This document shows positions 8,096-18,240 of a DNA stretch of 37,183 nt, one piece after another. Numbering within the stretch: the first letter of the stretch is position 1; each line of letters opens with the position of its first letter. This DNA comes from Rheinheimera sp. (GTDB taxonomy: Bacteria > Pseudomonadota > Gammaproteobacteria > Enterobacterales > Alteromonadaceae), in assembly GCF_030824435.1 (NCBI RefSeq), contig NZ_JAVBXS010000039.1, positions 1-37,183 of the forward strand, given 5' to 3'. The notes under the pieces were generated by a model. It had not been told where the DNA came from and did not search any database. It was given only the letters and a program-made list of their open reading frames with translations. The position numbers were made by a program, and so were the translations under genes.

Positions 8096-9287
8096 GCGGG
8101 CCTCCGGCAATAGCGTGTTTGCCTTTGAGCCGCACTTCAAAATCTATGCGCAGAATAATGGCCGAAGCGATTAGCATAATGATCAGGCTACTACCGCCCG
8201 AGCTGACAAAAGGCAAAGTCAGACCTTTAGTAGGCAACACACCTGTGGCCACACCCACATTGACAAAAGTTTGGCAACCTATCCACACCGCCAGTGCATA
8301 AGCCAGAAAACCATGAAAACTTAAGCCTTTTTGCAAAGCTCTTTTGCCAATCCACAAAGCCCGCACTAACAATAAAAACAACAAGCTCATTACGGCCAGT
8401 ACACCCAACAAACCTGCTTCTTCGGCAATAACAGCCAGAATAAAGTCAGTGTGCGCTTCGGGCAGATATTCCAGTTTTTGTACTGAATTACCCAGGCCTT
8501 GCCCTGCCCAGCCACCACGGCCAAAAGCCATTAAAGACTGTGTTAACTGATAACCACTGCCAAAAGGATCGGCCCATGGGTCAAGGAAAGAAGTAACACG
8601 GCGCCAGCGGTATTCGCTGTACACAATCAGCACAGCTATCGACATTAAGCCGGTTAGAATCAAACCAAAAAACTGCCATAACTTAGCACCGGCTAAAAAC
8701 AACAACACCACGCTGGTGCCGAACATTACTATCACAGTGCCTAAGTCAGGTTGCATCAGCAGCAACACCGCAAATACAAACAGGATGATCAGCGGTTTTA
8801 AAAAACCTTTTAAATTTTCCCGCACTTCGTCATGGCGGCGTACCAGATAACTGGATAAATAGACAAAAAAGAATAACTTGGCAGGCTCTGCTGTTTGAAT
8901 ACCAATAGGCCCCAGATACAACCAGCGGGTACTGCCGTTGACATTACGGCCCACTGCCAGTACCGCTAATAAACCGAGCAAACCAAACACCAGCAACAAT
9001 AAGTTGGTGTTATGCCACCAGGCAATAGGCACATTCAGCACCACATAAGCCAGACTTAACCCTATCATCACGTAAATTAAATGCCGCACGCTGTAATGCA
9101 TAGGGTTATCAAACAACCGTTCAGCCACCGGCACTGAAGCGCTGGTAACCATCACAAAACCAACACACAACAACAGAATCATCAGCGTAAAGAAAAACCT
9201 GTCGTAACTGCCGCCATCTTCGGCTTGCCACCAGTGTGTCAAGTCATCGCCGGCGCGGTTTATCCAGTTCAGTGCCAGTTGTTTCAT
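8088..9287 (-). CDS. ftsW: Peptidoglycan glycosyltransferase FtsW (SEDS family)
   Basis: FtsW polymerises lipid II into septal glycan strands together with FtsI. The 399-residue protein is strongly hydrophobic with about ten membrane helices and the SEDS signatures: STRWLYLGPIGIQTAEPAK (about 119-137), QPDLGT (179-184) and LPEAHTDFILAVIAEE, in which D281 is the conserved catalytic aspartate. The length is near E. coli FtsW (414). The ATG overlaps the murD stop by 4 bases. Confidence 0.97.
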   Translation of the reverse strand: MKQLALNWINRAGDDLTHWWQAEDGGSYDRFFFTLMILLLCVGFVMVTSASVPVAERLFDNPMHYSVRHLIYVMIGLSLAYVVLNVPIAWWHNTNLLLLVFGLLGLLAVLAVGRNVNGSTRWLYLGPIGIQTAEPAKLFFFVYLSSYLVRRHDEVRENLKGFLKPLIILFVFAVLLLMQPDLGTVIVMFGTSVVLLFLAGAKLWQFFGLILTGLMSIAVLIVYSEYRWRRVTSFLDPWADPFGSGYQLTQSLMAFGRGGWAGQGLGNSVQKLEYLPEAHTDFILAVIAEEAGLLGVLAVMSLLFLLLVRALWIGKRALQKGLSFHGFLAYALAVWIGCQTFVNVGVATGVLPTKGLTLPFVSSGGSSLIIMLIASAIILRIDFEVRLKGKHAIAGGPHD

Positions 9288-10627
9288 ACCAGCACCTTCT
9301 GTACGGCGTCGCTAAACAGGCGGCCACGTTCTTCGTAATTTTTAAACATATCGAGGCTGGCACAAGCTGGCGACAACAACACTAAATCACCTGGCTGGGC
9401 CTGAGCCGCCGCAGCTTTGACTGCAGCGGTTAAATCAGCCACCTGCAAAGCGCCAGGCACTAAAGCTGCAATAGCAGGGCCGTCTTTGCCCAAAGTAATT
9501 AAGCTATCCACCTGCTGCTTCAAAACTTCGGCAAGCCCGGTAAAATCGGCACCTTTACCGTCACCACCGGCAATTAAAATCAGTTTGCCTGTGACTTCAG
9601 CGCGTAAACCGGCAATAGCAGCCAAAGTGGCACCAACATTGGTGGCTTTAGAGTCATTGATCCAGCGCACGCCTTTGTGGTTGGCAACCAAAGCGCAGCG
9701 GTGTGGCAGACTTTGGTAGCTTTTTAGCGCTTGTACTAAAGCTTCGCGGCTGGCACCGGCTGCCAGTGCAACAGCAGCAGCTGATAAGGCATTAAACTGA
9801 TTATGCTGACCAACCAAAGACATCTCAGCCACTTTAATAAGTGGCGAACCAGCGACCTGTAACCAGGCTTCTCCCTGATGCTGCACCACAGCATAACCGG
9901 CACCATCCAGGCTGATGGCAATTTGCTCAGGCACTGCGGTTACTGGTTTAGTCAGCGGATCTAAAGCGTTATACACCGCAAGTTCAGCATGTTGATAAAT
10001 ACGTTGTTTAGCAGCGGCATAAGCGGCCATAGTGCCGTGACGGTCTAAATGGTCTTCAGTGACATTTAAATTGCAGGCGGCTTTGAGCTTCAGGCTATAA
10101 GTGGTGTCCAGTTGAAAACTCGACAATTCCAGCACAAAAACTTCAGTGTCAGTTTCTGCTAAGGCGTCGAGCACAGGCAAGCCAATATTGCCGGCTGCTA
10201 TTGCTTTGATGCCACTGCATTGCAGCATATAAGCCACTAAAGTGGTGACAGTCGATTTACCGTTAGAGCCGGTAATAGCTACTACAACAGGCGCTTTTTC
10301 AGCGCTATTGAGGCTTAGCGCAAAGAGCTCAACATCACCAATAAGCTGAGTGCCTTGCATCTGGGCAAAACGAATGGCCGGATGATTGGTATCAAGGCCA
10401 GGACTGACCAGTATCACATCCATACCGGCCAACCGGTTTGCGTCCAGTTCACCTAAATAAATGCCGTCGACTTTTTCCGGGGCTATCGCTTCTAAACCAC
10501 TCACTTTTAAGCGGGTGTCCATCAGGGTGGGTTTCACCCCTTGTTTCAGCAAAAAGCGCAACGTGGCCAGGCCCGATAAGCCCAAACCCAGCACTGCCAC
10601 TTTTTTGCCCTGAAACAATTTATTCAT
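9284..10627 (-). CDS. murD: UDP-N-acetylmuramoyl-L-alanine--D-glutamate ligase
   Basis: MurD adds D-glutamate to UDP-MurNAc-L-Ala in the cytoplasm. The 447-residue product has an N-terminal nucleotide-sugar-binding domain (VAVLGLGLSGLATLRFL), the P-loop GSNGKST at 120-126, the central ELSSFQLDTT motif and the C-terminal LLSPACASLDMFKNYEERG motif typical of MurD. The length is close to E. coli (438). It lies 13 bases downstream of mraY. Confidence 0.98.
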   Translation of the reverse strand: MNKLFQGKKVAVLGLGLSGLATLRFLLKQGVKPTLMDTRLKVSGLEAIAPEKVDGIYLGELDANRLAGMDVILVSPGLDTNHPAIRFAQMQGTQLIGDVELFALSLNSAEKAPVVVAITGSNGKSTVTTLVAYMLQCSGIKAIAAGNIGLPVLDALAETDTEVFVLELSSFQLDTTYSLKLKAACNLNVTEDHLDRHGTMAAYAAAKQRIYQHAELAVYNALDPLTKPVTAVPEQIAISLDGAGYAVVQHQGEAWLQVAGSPLIKVAEMSLVGQHNQFNALSAAAVALAAGASREALVQALKSYQSLPHRCALVANHKGVRWINDSKATNVGATLAAIAGLRAEVTGKLILIAGGDGKGADFTGLAEVLKQQVDSLITLGKDGPAIAALVPGALQVADLTAAVKAAAAQAQPGDLVLLSPACASLDMFKNYEERGRLFSDAVQKVLV

Positions 10628-10640
10628 TCACATCACCCGC

Positions 10641-11723
10641 TTAACGCAGTTTTAAGGTCGCAAGACCAATCAACACAAAAATAATCGACAAGATCCAGAA
10701 ACGAACAATCACCCGCGGCTCAGGCCAGCCTTTGAGTTCATAATGGTGATGAATAGGCGCCATGCGGAAAATACGCTGGCCACGCAGCTTGTAAGAACCT
10801 ACCTGCAAAATTACCGACAGGGTTTCGATGACAAAAATACCGCCCATGATGATCAACACTATTTCCTGACGTACCAACACCGCTATCACACCCAAAATGG
10901 CGCCCAGTGCTAAAGAACCCACATCACCCATAAACACCTGGGCCGGATAAGTGTTAAACCAGAGGAAACCTAAACCAGCACCAATAATGCTGGCGCACAC
11001 CACCACCAGCTCTGAGGTCAGCGGCAAATGCGGAATATGTAAATAGTTGGCAAACACCACGTTACCGCTGACATAAGCAATAATGGCAAAAGCCATGGCC
11101 ACCATAATAGTTGGCACTATGGCAAGGCCGTCTAAACCGTCGGTCAGATTCACCGCGTTGCTAAAACCCACCATCACAAAATAAGTGGTGACTAAAAAGA
11201 ACAGCCCTAACTGCGGCAACACATCTTTCATAAAAGGCACTATCAGGCTGGTTTCGGCAGGTCTGTCTGAAGTGGCATACAGGAAAAATGCCGTGATAAT
11301 GGCAAACACTGATTGCCAGAAGTATTTCCAGCGCGCGATCAGCCCTTTTGGATCTTTACGGATCACTTTGCGGTAGTCGTCAATAAAACCAATCCAGCCG
11401 TAGCTGACCAGCACAAACAGCACTACCCAAACGTATTTATTGGATAAATCGGCCCAGAGCAAAGTGCTGATGGCAATAGAGCCTAAAATCAGCAAACCAC
11501 CCATGGTTGGTGTGCCTTTTTTAGAGAAGTGGCTTTGTGGGCCGTCATCACGCACTGTCTGACCAATTTGCAGTTTTTGCAAAGCGGCAATCAGCTTAGG
11601 ACCAAAATACAGGCTCAGCAGTAAGGCGGTTAACACGCCCAAAATAGACCTGAAGGTCAGATAACTGAATACGTTAAACGCATTCACATATTGGGTAAGA
11701 AATTCTGCTAACCAAACTAACAT
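10641..11723 (-). CDS. mraY: Phospho-MurNAc-pentapeptide transferase
   Basis: MraY transfers phospho-MurNAc-pentapeptide to undecaprenyl phosphate, making lipid I in the inner membrane. Starting at the ATG at 11723 ([25 protein letters not shown]) the product is 360 residues, exactly the E. coli length with the same N-terminal style. A start 21 bases upstream is possible but unlikely. Visible are about ten membrane helices, the catalytic-region motif FIDDYRK (the two Asp near 115-116), [13 protein letters not shown] and the histidine cluster APIHHHYE near the C-terminus. It overlaps murF by 7 bases. Confidence 0.98.
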   Translation of the reverse strand: MLVWLAEFLTQYVNAFNVFSYLTFRSILGVLTALLLSLYFGPKLIAALQKLQIGQTVRDDGPQSHFSKKGTPTMGGLLILGSIAISTLLWADLSNKYVWVVLFVLVSYGWIGFIDDYRKVIRKDPKGLIARWKYFWQSVFAIITAFFLYATSDRPAETSLIVPFMKDVLPQLGLFFLVTTYFVMVGFSNAVNLTDGLDGLAIVPTIMVAMAFAIIAYVSGNVVFANYLHIPHLPLTSELVVVCASIIGAGLGFLWFNTYPAQVFMGDVGSLALGAILGVIAVLVRQEIVLIIMGGIFVIETLSVILQVGSYKLRGQRIFRMAPIHHHYELKGWPEPRVIVRFWILSIIFVLIGLATLKLR

Positions 11724-13096
11724 GCGTCTGTCTCCTGCTGACATCTTTCTAGCAAGTCCTGCACAACCAACTCCATCCGTGCACTACGAGAGCCCTTCAC
11801 CAGAATGGACACTTCAGCTGAACCCGTTAAAAACGGCGCCAGTTTAGCCACCAGTTGTGAACGTGAGCTGAAATGTGCACCCTGGGCATGGAACAATTCA
11901 CTGGCGTTTTGTGATAACACACCCAGCGTAAATAAATGATTAATACCGGTTTGTTTGGCATAAGCGCCCACTTCTTCATGGTATAACCGGGCGTCAGGGC
12001 CTAATTCTCCCATGTCACCCAGCACCAGAATGCGGGTACCGCTATAAGAAGCCAATAAATCAATGGCGGCTTTGGCAGAAGCTGAATTGGCGTTGTAGGT
12101 GTCGTCGATAATACGAAGACCAACACGCGGCTGCGCTACATTAATACGGCCTTTCACCGGCTTCATCGCTGCTAAACCCAGCTGCACATCGGTCAGACTG
12201 GCGCCTAAAGCAAGAGTCGCAGCGGCGGCCGCTAAGGCGTTTGCCACATTATGCCGCCCCGGCAACACCAGCTGAATAAAACTTTGGCCATAAGGGCTGT
12301 GCATGTTAAAACCAGCACAACCATTGCTGTCGAGCATAATATTTTCGGCATAAAAATCAGCGACTTGTTCAGAACTAAAGGTCTGCACCCGCAGATGATT
12401 CAGACGTTGTAGCCAATAACTGTGAAACTCGCTGTCCAGTGGCACTATAGCCAGGCCCTGTTCGCTTAAACCGGTGTAAATTTCACCTTTAGCACGGGCC
12501 ACGCCAAATAAATCACCAAAACCTTCCAGATGCGCTGCACCTACATTGGTGATCATCGCCACGTCAGGTTTCACTAAAGAAGTAGTGTAAGCAATTTCAC
12601 CCAGATGATTGGCACCCAGTTCCATCACGGCATATTTATGTTGTGGCTCCAACCTAAGCAAAGTTAAAGGCACGCCAATTTCATTATTAAAATTGCCGGC
12701 AGTGGCCAATACATTGCCAATACGCGACAAAATAGCCGCCATCATTTCTTTGACTGTGGTTTTACCAACACTGCCGGTTACAGCCACTGACTTTAAAGAC
12801 AATTTTGCCTTCACCATTGCGCCAATTGCACCCAAAGCCAGTTTGGTATCGGCCACCACCAGCTGTGGCACGCTGCAATCGGCCTGGGCTTGTTCCACCA
12901 CAACAGCCACAGCGCCCTTTTGCACTACGTCGCTGATAAACTGGTGGCCGTCAAAATTCGGGCCTTTAAGGGCAATAAATAAATCACCCTGGCTGATATT
13001 GCGGCTGTCGGTACTCACCTGATTGATGCTGATATCAGCACCCACCAGACGGCCCTGAGTGGCGCTGGCAATTTCAGACATTGTTAAGCTGATCAT
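11717..13096 (-). CDS. murF: UDP-MurNAc-tripeptide--D-alanyl-D-alanine ligase
   Basis: MurF attaches D-Ala-D-Ala to the stem tripeptide, the last cytoplasmic step before MraY. The 459-residue protein has the P-loop GSVGKTT at 108-114, [14 protein letters not shown] and [12 protein letters not shown], which are typical of MurF. The length matches E. coli (452). The ATG overlaps the murE stop by 4 bases. Its dipeptide substrate needs a D-Ala-D-Ala ligase, which is not encoded in this cluster and must be elsewhere. Confidence 0.97.
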   Translation of the reverse strand: MISLTMSEIASATQGRLVGADISINQVSTDSRNISQGDLFIALKGPNFDGHQFISDVVQKGAVAVVVEQAQADCSVPQLVVADTKLALGAIGAMVKAKLSLKSVAVTGSVGKTTVKEMMAAILSRIGNVLATAGNFNNEIGVPLTLLRLEPQHKYAVMELGANHLGEIAYTTSLVKPDVAMITNVGAAHLEGFGDLFGVARAKGEIYTGLSEQGLAIVPLDSEFHSYWLQRLNHLRVQTFSSEQVADFYAENIMLDSNGCAGFNMHSPYGQSFIQLVLPGRHNVANALAAAAATLALGASLTDVQLGLAAMKPVKGRINVAQPRVGLRIIDDTYNANSASAKAAIDLLASYSGTRILVLGDMGELGPDARLYHEEVGAYAKQTGINHLFTLGVLSQNASELFHAQGAHFSSRSQLVAKLAPFLTGSAEVSILVKGSRSARMELVVQDLLERCQQETDAC

Positions 13097-14607
13097 CGGC
13101 TCATCTCCGCCAATAAACTACTGATAAATTTACGTTCGTCATAATCCCGTACTGTACTGCCGATAATCTGATAAGCCTCATGGCCTTTGCCGGCCACCAG
13201 GATCATATCGCCTTGATGAGCTTCAATCAGTGCCAGTTTAATGGCAGATTCGCGGTCAGTTTCAATTTGGCAGTTGGCGCCGGTCACCATACCAGCGGCA
13301 ATATCGTTGCAGATATCTAACACAGCTTCAGTGCGGGGATTGTCGGCGGTAATGATAACATGATCTGCATATTGTTCGGCGATTTGTCCCATTAAAGGTC
13401 GTTTGCCTTTGTCTCTGTCACCACCACAACCAAACACACACCATAAGTGGCCACGGCATTGCTGGCGCAGCGCCACTAAACTTTGTTGCAGCGCATCCGG
13501 CGTGTGTGCATAGTCCACCACCAGCGTCACTTCTTCCGGAAAATGCCACTGCTCCATCCGGCCTGGCACTGGTAATAACCGCGCCACTGCATCAACCACA
13601 TCAGGCAGAGCATGACCAAGCAATAACAAAGCGCCCATAGCCGCCAATACGTTTTGCACATTAAATTCAGCAAGTAGCGGAATTACAAGCTGATACTGGC
13701 CCAGATGGCTGTGTAAAGTGCAGCGAAAACCATGACCGTCACATGCTAAATCGTCATAAGCGAGATAACGGGTAAAACCTTTGCAATCGGCCAGTTTGCC
13801 GTACACCAATGCAGGCAAAGCCGTTTGTGCTGCCAGTATTTTGCCATAATCATCACTGACATTAATCACAGCGGCTTTGGCAAGTTCAGGGGTAAACAGC
13901 AGCGCTTTGGCGGTAAAATAGTCATGCATGCTGCCGTGATAATCCAGATGGTCCCGGCTTAAATTGGTATACACAGCCACCGCAAATTTCAGCCCAGCCA
14001 CCCGCTGCTGCACCAAAGCGTGGGATGACACTTCCATCGCAGCTACCTTGCAGCCAGAATCGGCAAAACCTTTAAAAATACGATGTAAATCAACCAGATG
14101 TGGTGTGGTATTTTGCAAAGGCGTAAAAGCAGGGAATTCGCCATAACCCAGGGTGCCAATGACAGCAGCCTTTTCACCCAGCAGGCGGCTTAACTGATTG
14201 ACAAAAATAGCGGTGCTGGATTTACCATTGGTGCCGGTAATGCCGACCAGCTCAAGCTTTGCTGCGCTGTGCTGATAAAAACTACTGATCAGTGCGGGTA
14301 ATTGCGCTGTTACATCGGACCACAACAGCACACGAGGGTCTTGTAATAACTGCGCTTGTGACGGCAATAATTCATTGGTCAGCACCAAAGCTGCGCCTTG
14401 CAACAAAGCCGTTTCAATAAACTTATTGCCATGGCCTGAAACACCGGCAATAGCCAGAAAAACATCACCGGCTTTCAGTTGCTGGCTGTTCACACACAAA
14501 CTGGCGCTGGCCGAAATTTCTGGCCTGTTTTCTAACGCACAAAGCGACTGTCCTTCGACAGTCGCTTTAAAGGGAGATAACCATTGTTCGAGCCGGTTAA
14601 CCTGCAT
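13093..14607 (-). CDS. murE: UDP-MurNAc-L-Ala-D-Glu--meso-diaminopimelate ligase
   Basis: MurE adds the third stem residue. The 504-residue product (from the ATG at 14607, MQVNRLEQWLSPF) has the P-loop GTNGKSS at 125-131, the MEVSSHAL motif and ADNPRTE. That DNPR sequence is the recognition motif for meso-diaminopimelate rather than lysine, as expected for a Gram-negative. An upstream start at 14649 would add 14 residues and overlap ftsI by 53 bases; the chosen start overlaps by 11 bases and fits the family length (E. coli 495). Confidence 0.96.
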   Translation of the reverse strand: MQVNRLEQWLSPFKATVEGQSLCALENRPEISASASLCVNSQQLKAGDVFLAIAGVSGHGNKFIETALLQGAALVLTNELLPSQAQLLQDPRVLLWSDVTAQLPALISSFYQHSAAKLELVGITGTNGKSSTAIFVNQLSRLLGEKAAVIGTLGYGEFPAFTPLQNTTPHLVDLHRIFKGFADSGCKVAAMEVSSHALVQQRVAGLKFAVAVYTNLSRDHLDYHGSMHDYFTAKALLFTPELAKAAVINVSDDYGKILAAQTALPALVYGKLADCKGFTRYLAYDDLACDGHGFRCTLHSHLGQYQLVIPLLAEFNVQNVLAAMGALLLLGHALPDVVDAVARLLPVPGRMEQWHFPEEVTLVVDYAHTPDALQQSLVALRQQCRGHLWCVFGCGGDRDKGKRPLMGQIAEQYADHVIITADNPRTEAVLDICNDIAAGMVTGANCQIETDRESAIKLALIEAHQGDMILVAGKGHEAYQIIGSTVRDYDERKFISSLLAEMSR

Positions 14608-16339
14608 CTGGACCTCCGGCCACTTTAGTGATGCGACTGTCATTGCCATCAGGCGGCAAGTTGAGCAGCTGCATTGCCGCTCCCATCACGGCACTAAAGA
14701 CAGGTGCCGCCACCTCACCACCACCGTAATAATCACCGCTGGGTTCATTAATAATCACCACACAAGCCAATCTTGGTTGTGAAATAGGTCCTATACCGGC
14801 AAAAGAGCCAATGTAATCATCACCATAACCACCGGCAATAGCTTTTTTCGCTGTGCCAGTTTTACCACCAACCCTGTAACCAGGCACCTTGGCGCGGGTT
14901 GCGGTACCGCGTTTTTCGGTCACTGCTTCCAACATTTCGACCATAGCGTCGGCGTTGTGTTCGGCAATCACCCGCTCACCCGGTGGTGGATTGTCGGTTT
15001 TTAGAATAGTTAAAGGACGCACTGTGCCACCGTTACCAATGGCGGCATAAATACGCGCCAGCTGTACTGCGGTCACAGATAAACCATAACCAAAAGATAA
15101 AGTGGCTCTTTCATGTTCAGACCAACGGGCACGTTCACGCAGCTGACCGGCGCTTTCACCCAACAAACCTAAACCTGTGTCTTCACCCAAGCCCATGTTG
15201 TAATACATTTTTAATAAATCTTCGTGTGGCATATTCAGCGCTAAACGGGTCACACCAATGTTACTGGAACGGCGGATAATACCTTTTAAATCCAGGTCGC
15301 CATTGCCTGTAACATCCTGCACCCGGCCACCGCCCACCATAATGGGGCCGTAACCTGTTGGGATCACAGTGTTCAGATCAGCAGTGCCGTTTTCCAGCGC
15401 CGCCAATACTGGCAAAGGTTTGACGGTAGAACCCGGTTCAAAAGTGTCGGTAATGGCGCGGTTACGGAACTTATGTACCGCAGTGCCTTTTTTATTGTTT
15501 GGGTTGTATGAAGGGCTGTTCACCATAGCCAGCACTTCACCAGTGTGTACGTCCACCAGCACCACTGAACCTGAAGTAGCACCAAAAGTCAGCACGGCTT
15601 TTTTCAGCTCACGGTAAGCTACCGCCTGAATACGCTGATCAATACTGAGTTGTAAATTGCGTGAAGCCGTAGCGTCTGTTTGCTCCAGCACTTCAATTTC
15701 ACGGCCTTTGGCGTCTTTACGAATAACCTTGCGACCGGCGGTGCCTTTGAGCAGTTGATCAAACTGGCGTTCTACACCTTCAACCCCGTGGTCGTCGACA
15801 TTGGTAAAACCAAGAATATGGGCTGCTACTTCACCGGACGGGTAATAACGCCGGGATTCCTGCTTAAAATAAATGCCTGGAATTTTTAACTTGCGGATGT
15901 AGTCAACAGTGGCTGGGCTGGCATGACGCTGCAGATAAACATAACGTTTTTTCGGATCTGTGGCGATTTTTTGCGTCAGCTCTTCCGGCTTTAACTGCAG
16001 CATTTCTGCTAAAGCATGCCAGCGGCGGCTATCGCTGTTGGCATTGGCTTGCATAATCACTTTAGAGTCGGCATACACAGACTCAACAGGCACACTCACC
16101 GCCAGCTCTTCGCCGTTACGGTCTAAAATCATGCCGCGTAATACTTCGTCAGACTTGACCCGCAACGAACGCCTGTCACCCTGTTCCACCAGCATGTCAG
16201 GGTCTATCACCTGCAAATAAGCAGCACGGGCCACCAGGCCAAAAAACACCGCCGACAACGACAACACCACAAAAGCAAAACGCCAGCTGATCACTGTCGG
16301 ATGTTTGCGGTTTTTGGCTTGTTTTACTGTTCTGCTCAT
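14597..16339 (-). CDS. ftsI: Septal peptidoglycan transpeptidase FtsI (PBP3)
   Basis: FtsI cross-links septal peptidoglycan and partners FtsW; it is a class B penicillin-binding protein. The 580-residue product has a cytoplasmic N-terminus, one membrane anchor (about 20-41) and a pedestal domain. The transpeptidase domain carries all three active-site motifs: STVK with nucleophile S304, SSN at 358-360 and KTGT at 493-496. The length is near E. coli PBP3 (588). It overlaps ftsL by 4 bases and murE by 11. Confidence 0.98.
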   Translation of the reverse strand: MSRTVKQAKNRKHPTVISWRFAFVVLSLSAVFFGLVARAAYLQVIDPDMLVEQGDRRSLRVKSDEVLRGMILDRNGEELAVSVPVESVYADSKVIMQANANSDSRRWHALAEMLQLKPEELTQKIATDPKKRYVYLQRHASPATVDYIRKLKIPGIYFKQESRRYYPSGEVAAHILGFTNVDDHGVEGVERQFDQLLKGTAGRKVIRKDAKGREIEVLEQTDATASRNLQLSIDQRIQAVAYRELKKAVLTFGATSGSVVLVDVHTGEVLAMVNSPSYNPNNKKGTAVHKFRNRAITDTFEPGSTVKPLPVLAALENGTADLNTVIPTGYGPIMVGGGRVQDVTGNGDLDLKGIIRRSSNIGVTRLALNMPHEDLLKMYYNMGLGEDTGLGLLGESAGQLRERARWSEHERATLSFGYGLSVTAVQLARIYAAIGNGGTVRPLTILKTDNPPPGERVIAEHNADAMVEMLEAVTEKRGTATRAKVPGYRVGGKTGTAKKAIAGGYGDDYIGSFAGIGPISQPRLACVVIINEPSGDYYGGGEVAAPVFSAVMGAAMQLLNLPPDGNDSRITKVAGGPDAG

Positions 16340-16644
16340 GGCTCTTCTACCACTATATCCTGCTGGCCTGTTGGTCGAACCATCTGGAGCTGCTGTTGTG
16401 CCAGCTCTTCAACCCGGCTGTGTTCTGACAAAGCCCGTTGTTCTACCAGTAAATTGCGCCATTCCATTTCCAGCGCATCGCGTTGTTGAAATAATTTGTC
16501 CTGATTGATGGTGAGCTGCCGGTTGAGGTGGGTAAATTCCACCACAGCCAGTGCCGATCCAATACATAACACCAGCATCACCAGCACCAGTTTGTGGTTG
16601 GCGATATCCTGAATAATTAATCTGTTGAGTTTGATGCTGCTCAT
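16336..16644 (-). CDS. ftsL: Cell division protein FtsL
   Basis: A 102-residue bitopic membrane protein with a short cytoplasmic N-terminus, one membrane helix at about residues 17-36 and a periplasmic coiled coil with leucine-zipper-like heptads at about 38-88. FtsL forms a complex with FtsB and FtsQ and activates FtsWI. FtsL proteins share little sequence, so the call rests on size, topology and the fixed place between rsmH and ftsI, with 4-base overlaps on both sides. Confidence 0.93.
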   Translation of the reverse strand: MSSIKLNRLIIQDIANHKLVLVMLVLCIGSALAVVEFTHLNRQLTINQDKLFQQRDALEMEWRNLLVEQRALSEHSRVEELAQQQLQMVRPTGQQDIVVEEP

Positions 16645-17585
16645 TTGGCCTGTTTCTCCGCTATGCGAAGCACAGCGCTGCGTGCTCTTGGGTTAGCTGC
16701 GAGTTCGGCATCAGAAGGCATAATGGCTTTGCCAATCAGTTTTAGCGGTAAATGTTGACGCAGCTGATCTTCAGTCAGCGGCAGCCCTTTAGGCACAGGG
16801 GCTGGTTTGCTGTGCTGGCGCATAAATTGTTTTACCAACCGGTCTTCCAGCGAATGAAAGCTGATCACCGCCAGCCGTCCACCAGGTTTTAATACCGCAA
16901 GCGCCGCATCCAATGCAGTTTTCACCTGCTCCAGCTCGCTGTTGATATAAATACGAATCGCCTGAAAACTGCGGGTGGCCGGGTGCTTTTTCTCTTTAAA
17001 ACTTTTAGGTGCAGTGGCTGCTATTAAAGCCGCCAGCTCGCTGGTGCGGGTTAAAGGTTGGGCATCACGGCTATTCACAATAGCGTTGGCAATTTTCCAG
17101 GCGAATTTTTCTTCACCGTACTCACGCAGCACAAAAGTAATGTCTTCCACATCGGCTTTGGCCAGCCACTGTGCCGCGGAAATACCGGAGCTTGGGTCCA
17201 TCCGCATATCCAGCGGACCATCGCGCATAAAACTAAAACCACGATCGGCGTCGTCCAGCTGAGGTGACGACACGCCTAAATCCAGCAGAATGCCGTCGAC
17301 CTGAGCGCTGATGCCCTGTTGTTCGGCCACAGTGGCCAGTTCAGCAAAAGCGCTGTGGCTGATATGAAAACGTGGGTCGGCAGCAAATTTTGCAGCCGCA
17401 GCAATGGCTTGTGGGTCGCGGTCTATGGCATACAAACGGCCTTTGGCCGACAGTTTACTCAGGATGACACTGCTATGCCCTCCCCTGCCAAAAGTGCCAT
17501 CCATATAGATGCCATCGGCTTGAATATTCAGACCGTCGATTGCTTCATTCAGCAAGACGGAGATATGTGCTTGCTCAGTTGTCAC
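16641..17585 (-). CDS. rsmH: 16S rRNA (cytosine(1402)-N(4))-methyltransferase
   Basis: RsmH (MraW) methylates N4 of C1402 in the 16S rRNA decoding centre using S-adenosylmethionine. The 314-residue product is the usual length (E. coli 313). It shows the SAM-binding motif [12 protein letters not shown] (about 27-38), the acidic AIDRDPQAI, the [13 protein letters not shown] segment and [15 protein letters not shown]. It overlaps mraZ and ftsL by 4 bases each. Confidence 0.98.
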   Translation of the reverse strand: MTTEQAHISVLLNEAIDGLNIQADGIYMDGTFGRGGHSSVILSKLSAKGRLYAIDRDPQAIAAAAKFAADPRFHISHSAFAELATVAEQQGISAQVDGILLDLGVSSPQLDDADRGFSFMRDGPLDMRMDPSSGISAAQWLAKADVEDITFVLREYGEEKFAWKIANAIVNSRDAQPLTRTSELAALIAATAPKSFKEKKHPATRSFQAIRIYINSELEQVKTALDAALAVLKPGGRLAVISFHSLEDRLVKQFMRQHSKPAPVPKGLPLTEDQLRQHLPLKLIGKAIMPSDAELAANPRARSAVLRIAEKQAK

Positions 17586-18052
17586 AATGAAAGGTCCTGT
17601 AAACGTTCAGAAAGTTCGGCGTCACCTGCAGTCGCCATTTCCTGTTCAACCGCCATATCTTCAGCAACACGGCGGTGCCAGGTTTCTTCGTCCCAGATCT
17701 CAAACTTGTTGAGCTGGCCAACGAGGCGCAGGCTTTTACTTAAATGGGCATGCTCACGCAAGGTGGCGGGCAATAAAATACGGCCGTTTTTGTCCATGTC
17801 ACAGTCAGTGGCATGACCCAATAACAACCGCTTCAGGCGTTGTTCCTGTGGATTAAAGCTGGACAGTCTTTTCAGCTTCTCTTCAATTTCTTCCCACTCA
17901 GACAGCGGATAAAGCAGCAGGCAGGGATCTTTGTGATCGATAGTGCAGATCAGCGCACCGCCATTTTCAGACAATAGGCTATCGCGGTAACGCGTTGGCA
18001 GCGTCAACCGGCCTTTGTCATCCAGGCTCAGAGCAAATGATCCACGAAACAT
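17582..18052 (-). CDS. mraZ: Transcriptional regulator MraZ
   Basis: MraZ is a DNA-binding protein that, in E. coli, represses its own dcw operon by binding TGGGN repeats. The 156-residue product has two SpoVT/AbrB-type half-domains: [13 protein letters not shown] near residue 11 and [14 protein letters not shown] near residue 76, the DxxGR signature in each. It is the first gene of the cluster. A phased set of GTGG repeats lies 40-65 bases upstream of its start, so autoregulation is likely. A GGGA close to the ATG is the only Shine-Dalgarno-like sequence and overlaps another GTGGG box. Confidence 0.97.
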   Translation of the reverse strand: MFRGSFALSLDDKGRLTLPTRYRDSLLSENGGALICTIDHKDPCLLLYPLSEWEEIEEKLKRLSSFNPQEQRLKRLLLGHATDCDMDKNGRILLPATLREHAHLSKSLRLVGQLNKFEIWDEETWHRRVAEDMAVEQEMATAGDAELSERLQDLSL

Positions 18053-18090
18053 GTTGATCCCACTTTGTTGTAATTAGATCCAGATGAAGA

Positions 18091-18115
18091 TCCACAATTA
18101 CCCACTAATCTCCAC
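18091..18115 (-). promoter_or_regulatory. MraZ operator: three GTGG boxes at 10-base spacing
   Basis: On the minus strand GTGG occurs at 18115, 18105 and 18095, exactly one helical turn apart (5-base box, 5-base spacer), which is the pattern known for MraZ binding. A further GTGGG lies at 18063, close to the mraZ start. The boxes lie just downstream of the predicted transcription start, consistent with repression. Confidence 0.75.
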
Positions 18116-18123
18116 AATGATAC

Positions 18124-18153
18124 AGTTTATGGCGCAGAATTCAGCCTTGTCAA
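18124..18153 (-). promoter_or_regulatory. mraZ/dcw sigma70-type promoter
   Basis: On the minus strand a perfect TTGACA (18153-18148), an 18-base spacer and TAAACT (18129-18124) predict transcription from about 18117 into mraZ. The MraZ boxes begin right at or after this point. Confidence 0.65.
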
Positions 18154-18224
18154 GGTAAAACCCCACTTCAGTGATCGATAAAGATCCAATAACGACGCGG
18201 CTTGGCGCTGAACTGGCAAAAAAA

Positions 18225-18240
18225 GTGGGAAAAAGTGGTA
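18225..18240 (+). promoter_or_regulatory. Second GTGG box pair, opposite orientation
   Basis: GTGGGAAAAAGTGGTA has two GTGG boxes 10 bases apart on the plus strand, the same spacing as the MraZ operator but reversed. It may be a second MraZ site or a chance match; no rightward promoter for it was identified. Confidence 0.4.

Noticed and set aside
8096-8140. Longer N-terminus for murG
   Set aside because: Adds 15 residues foreign to MurG and a 53-base overlap with ftsW; the ATG at 8095 gives the expected start.
14608-14649. Longer N-terminus for murE
   Set aside because: Adds 14 residues and a 53-base overlap with ftsI; the ATG at 14607 fits the family.
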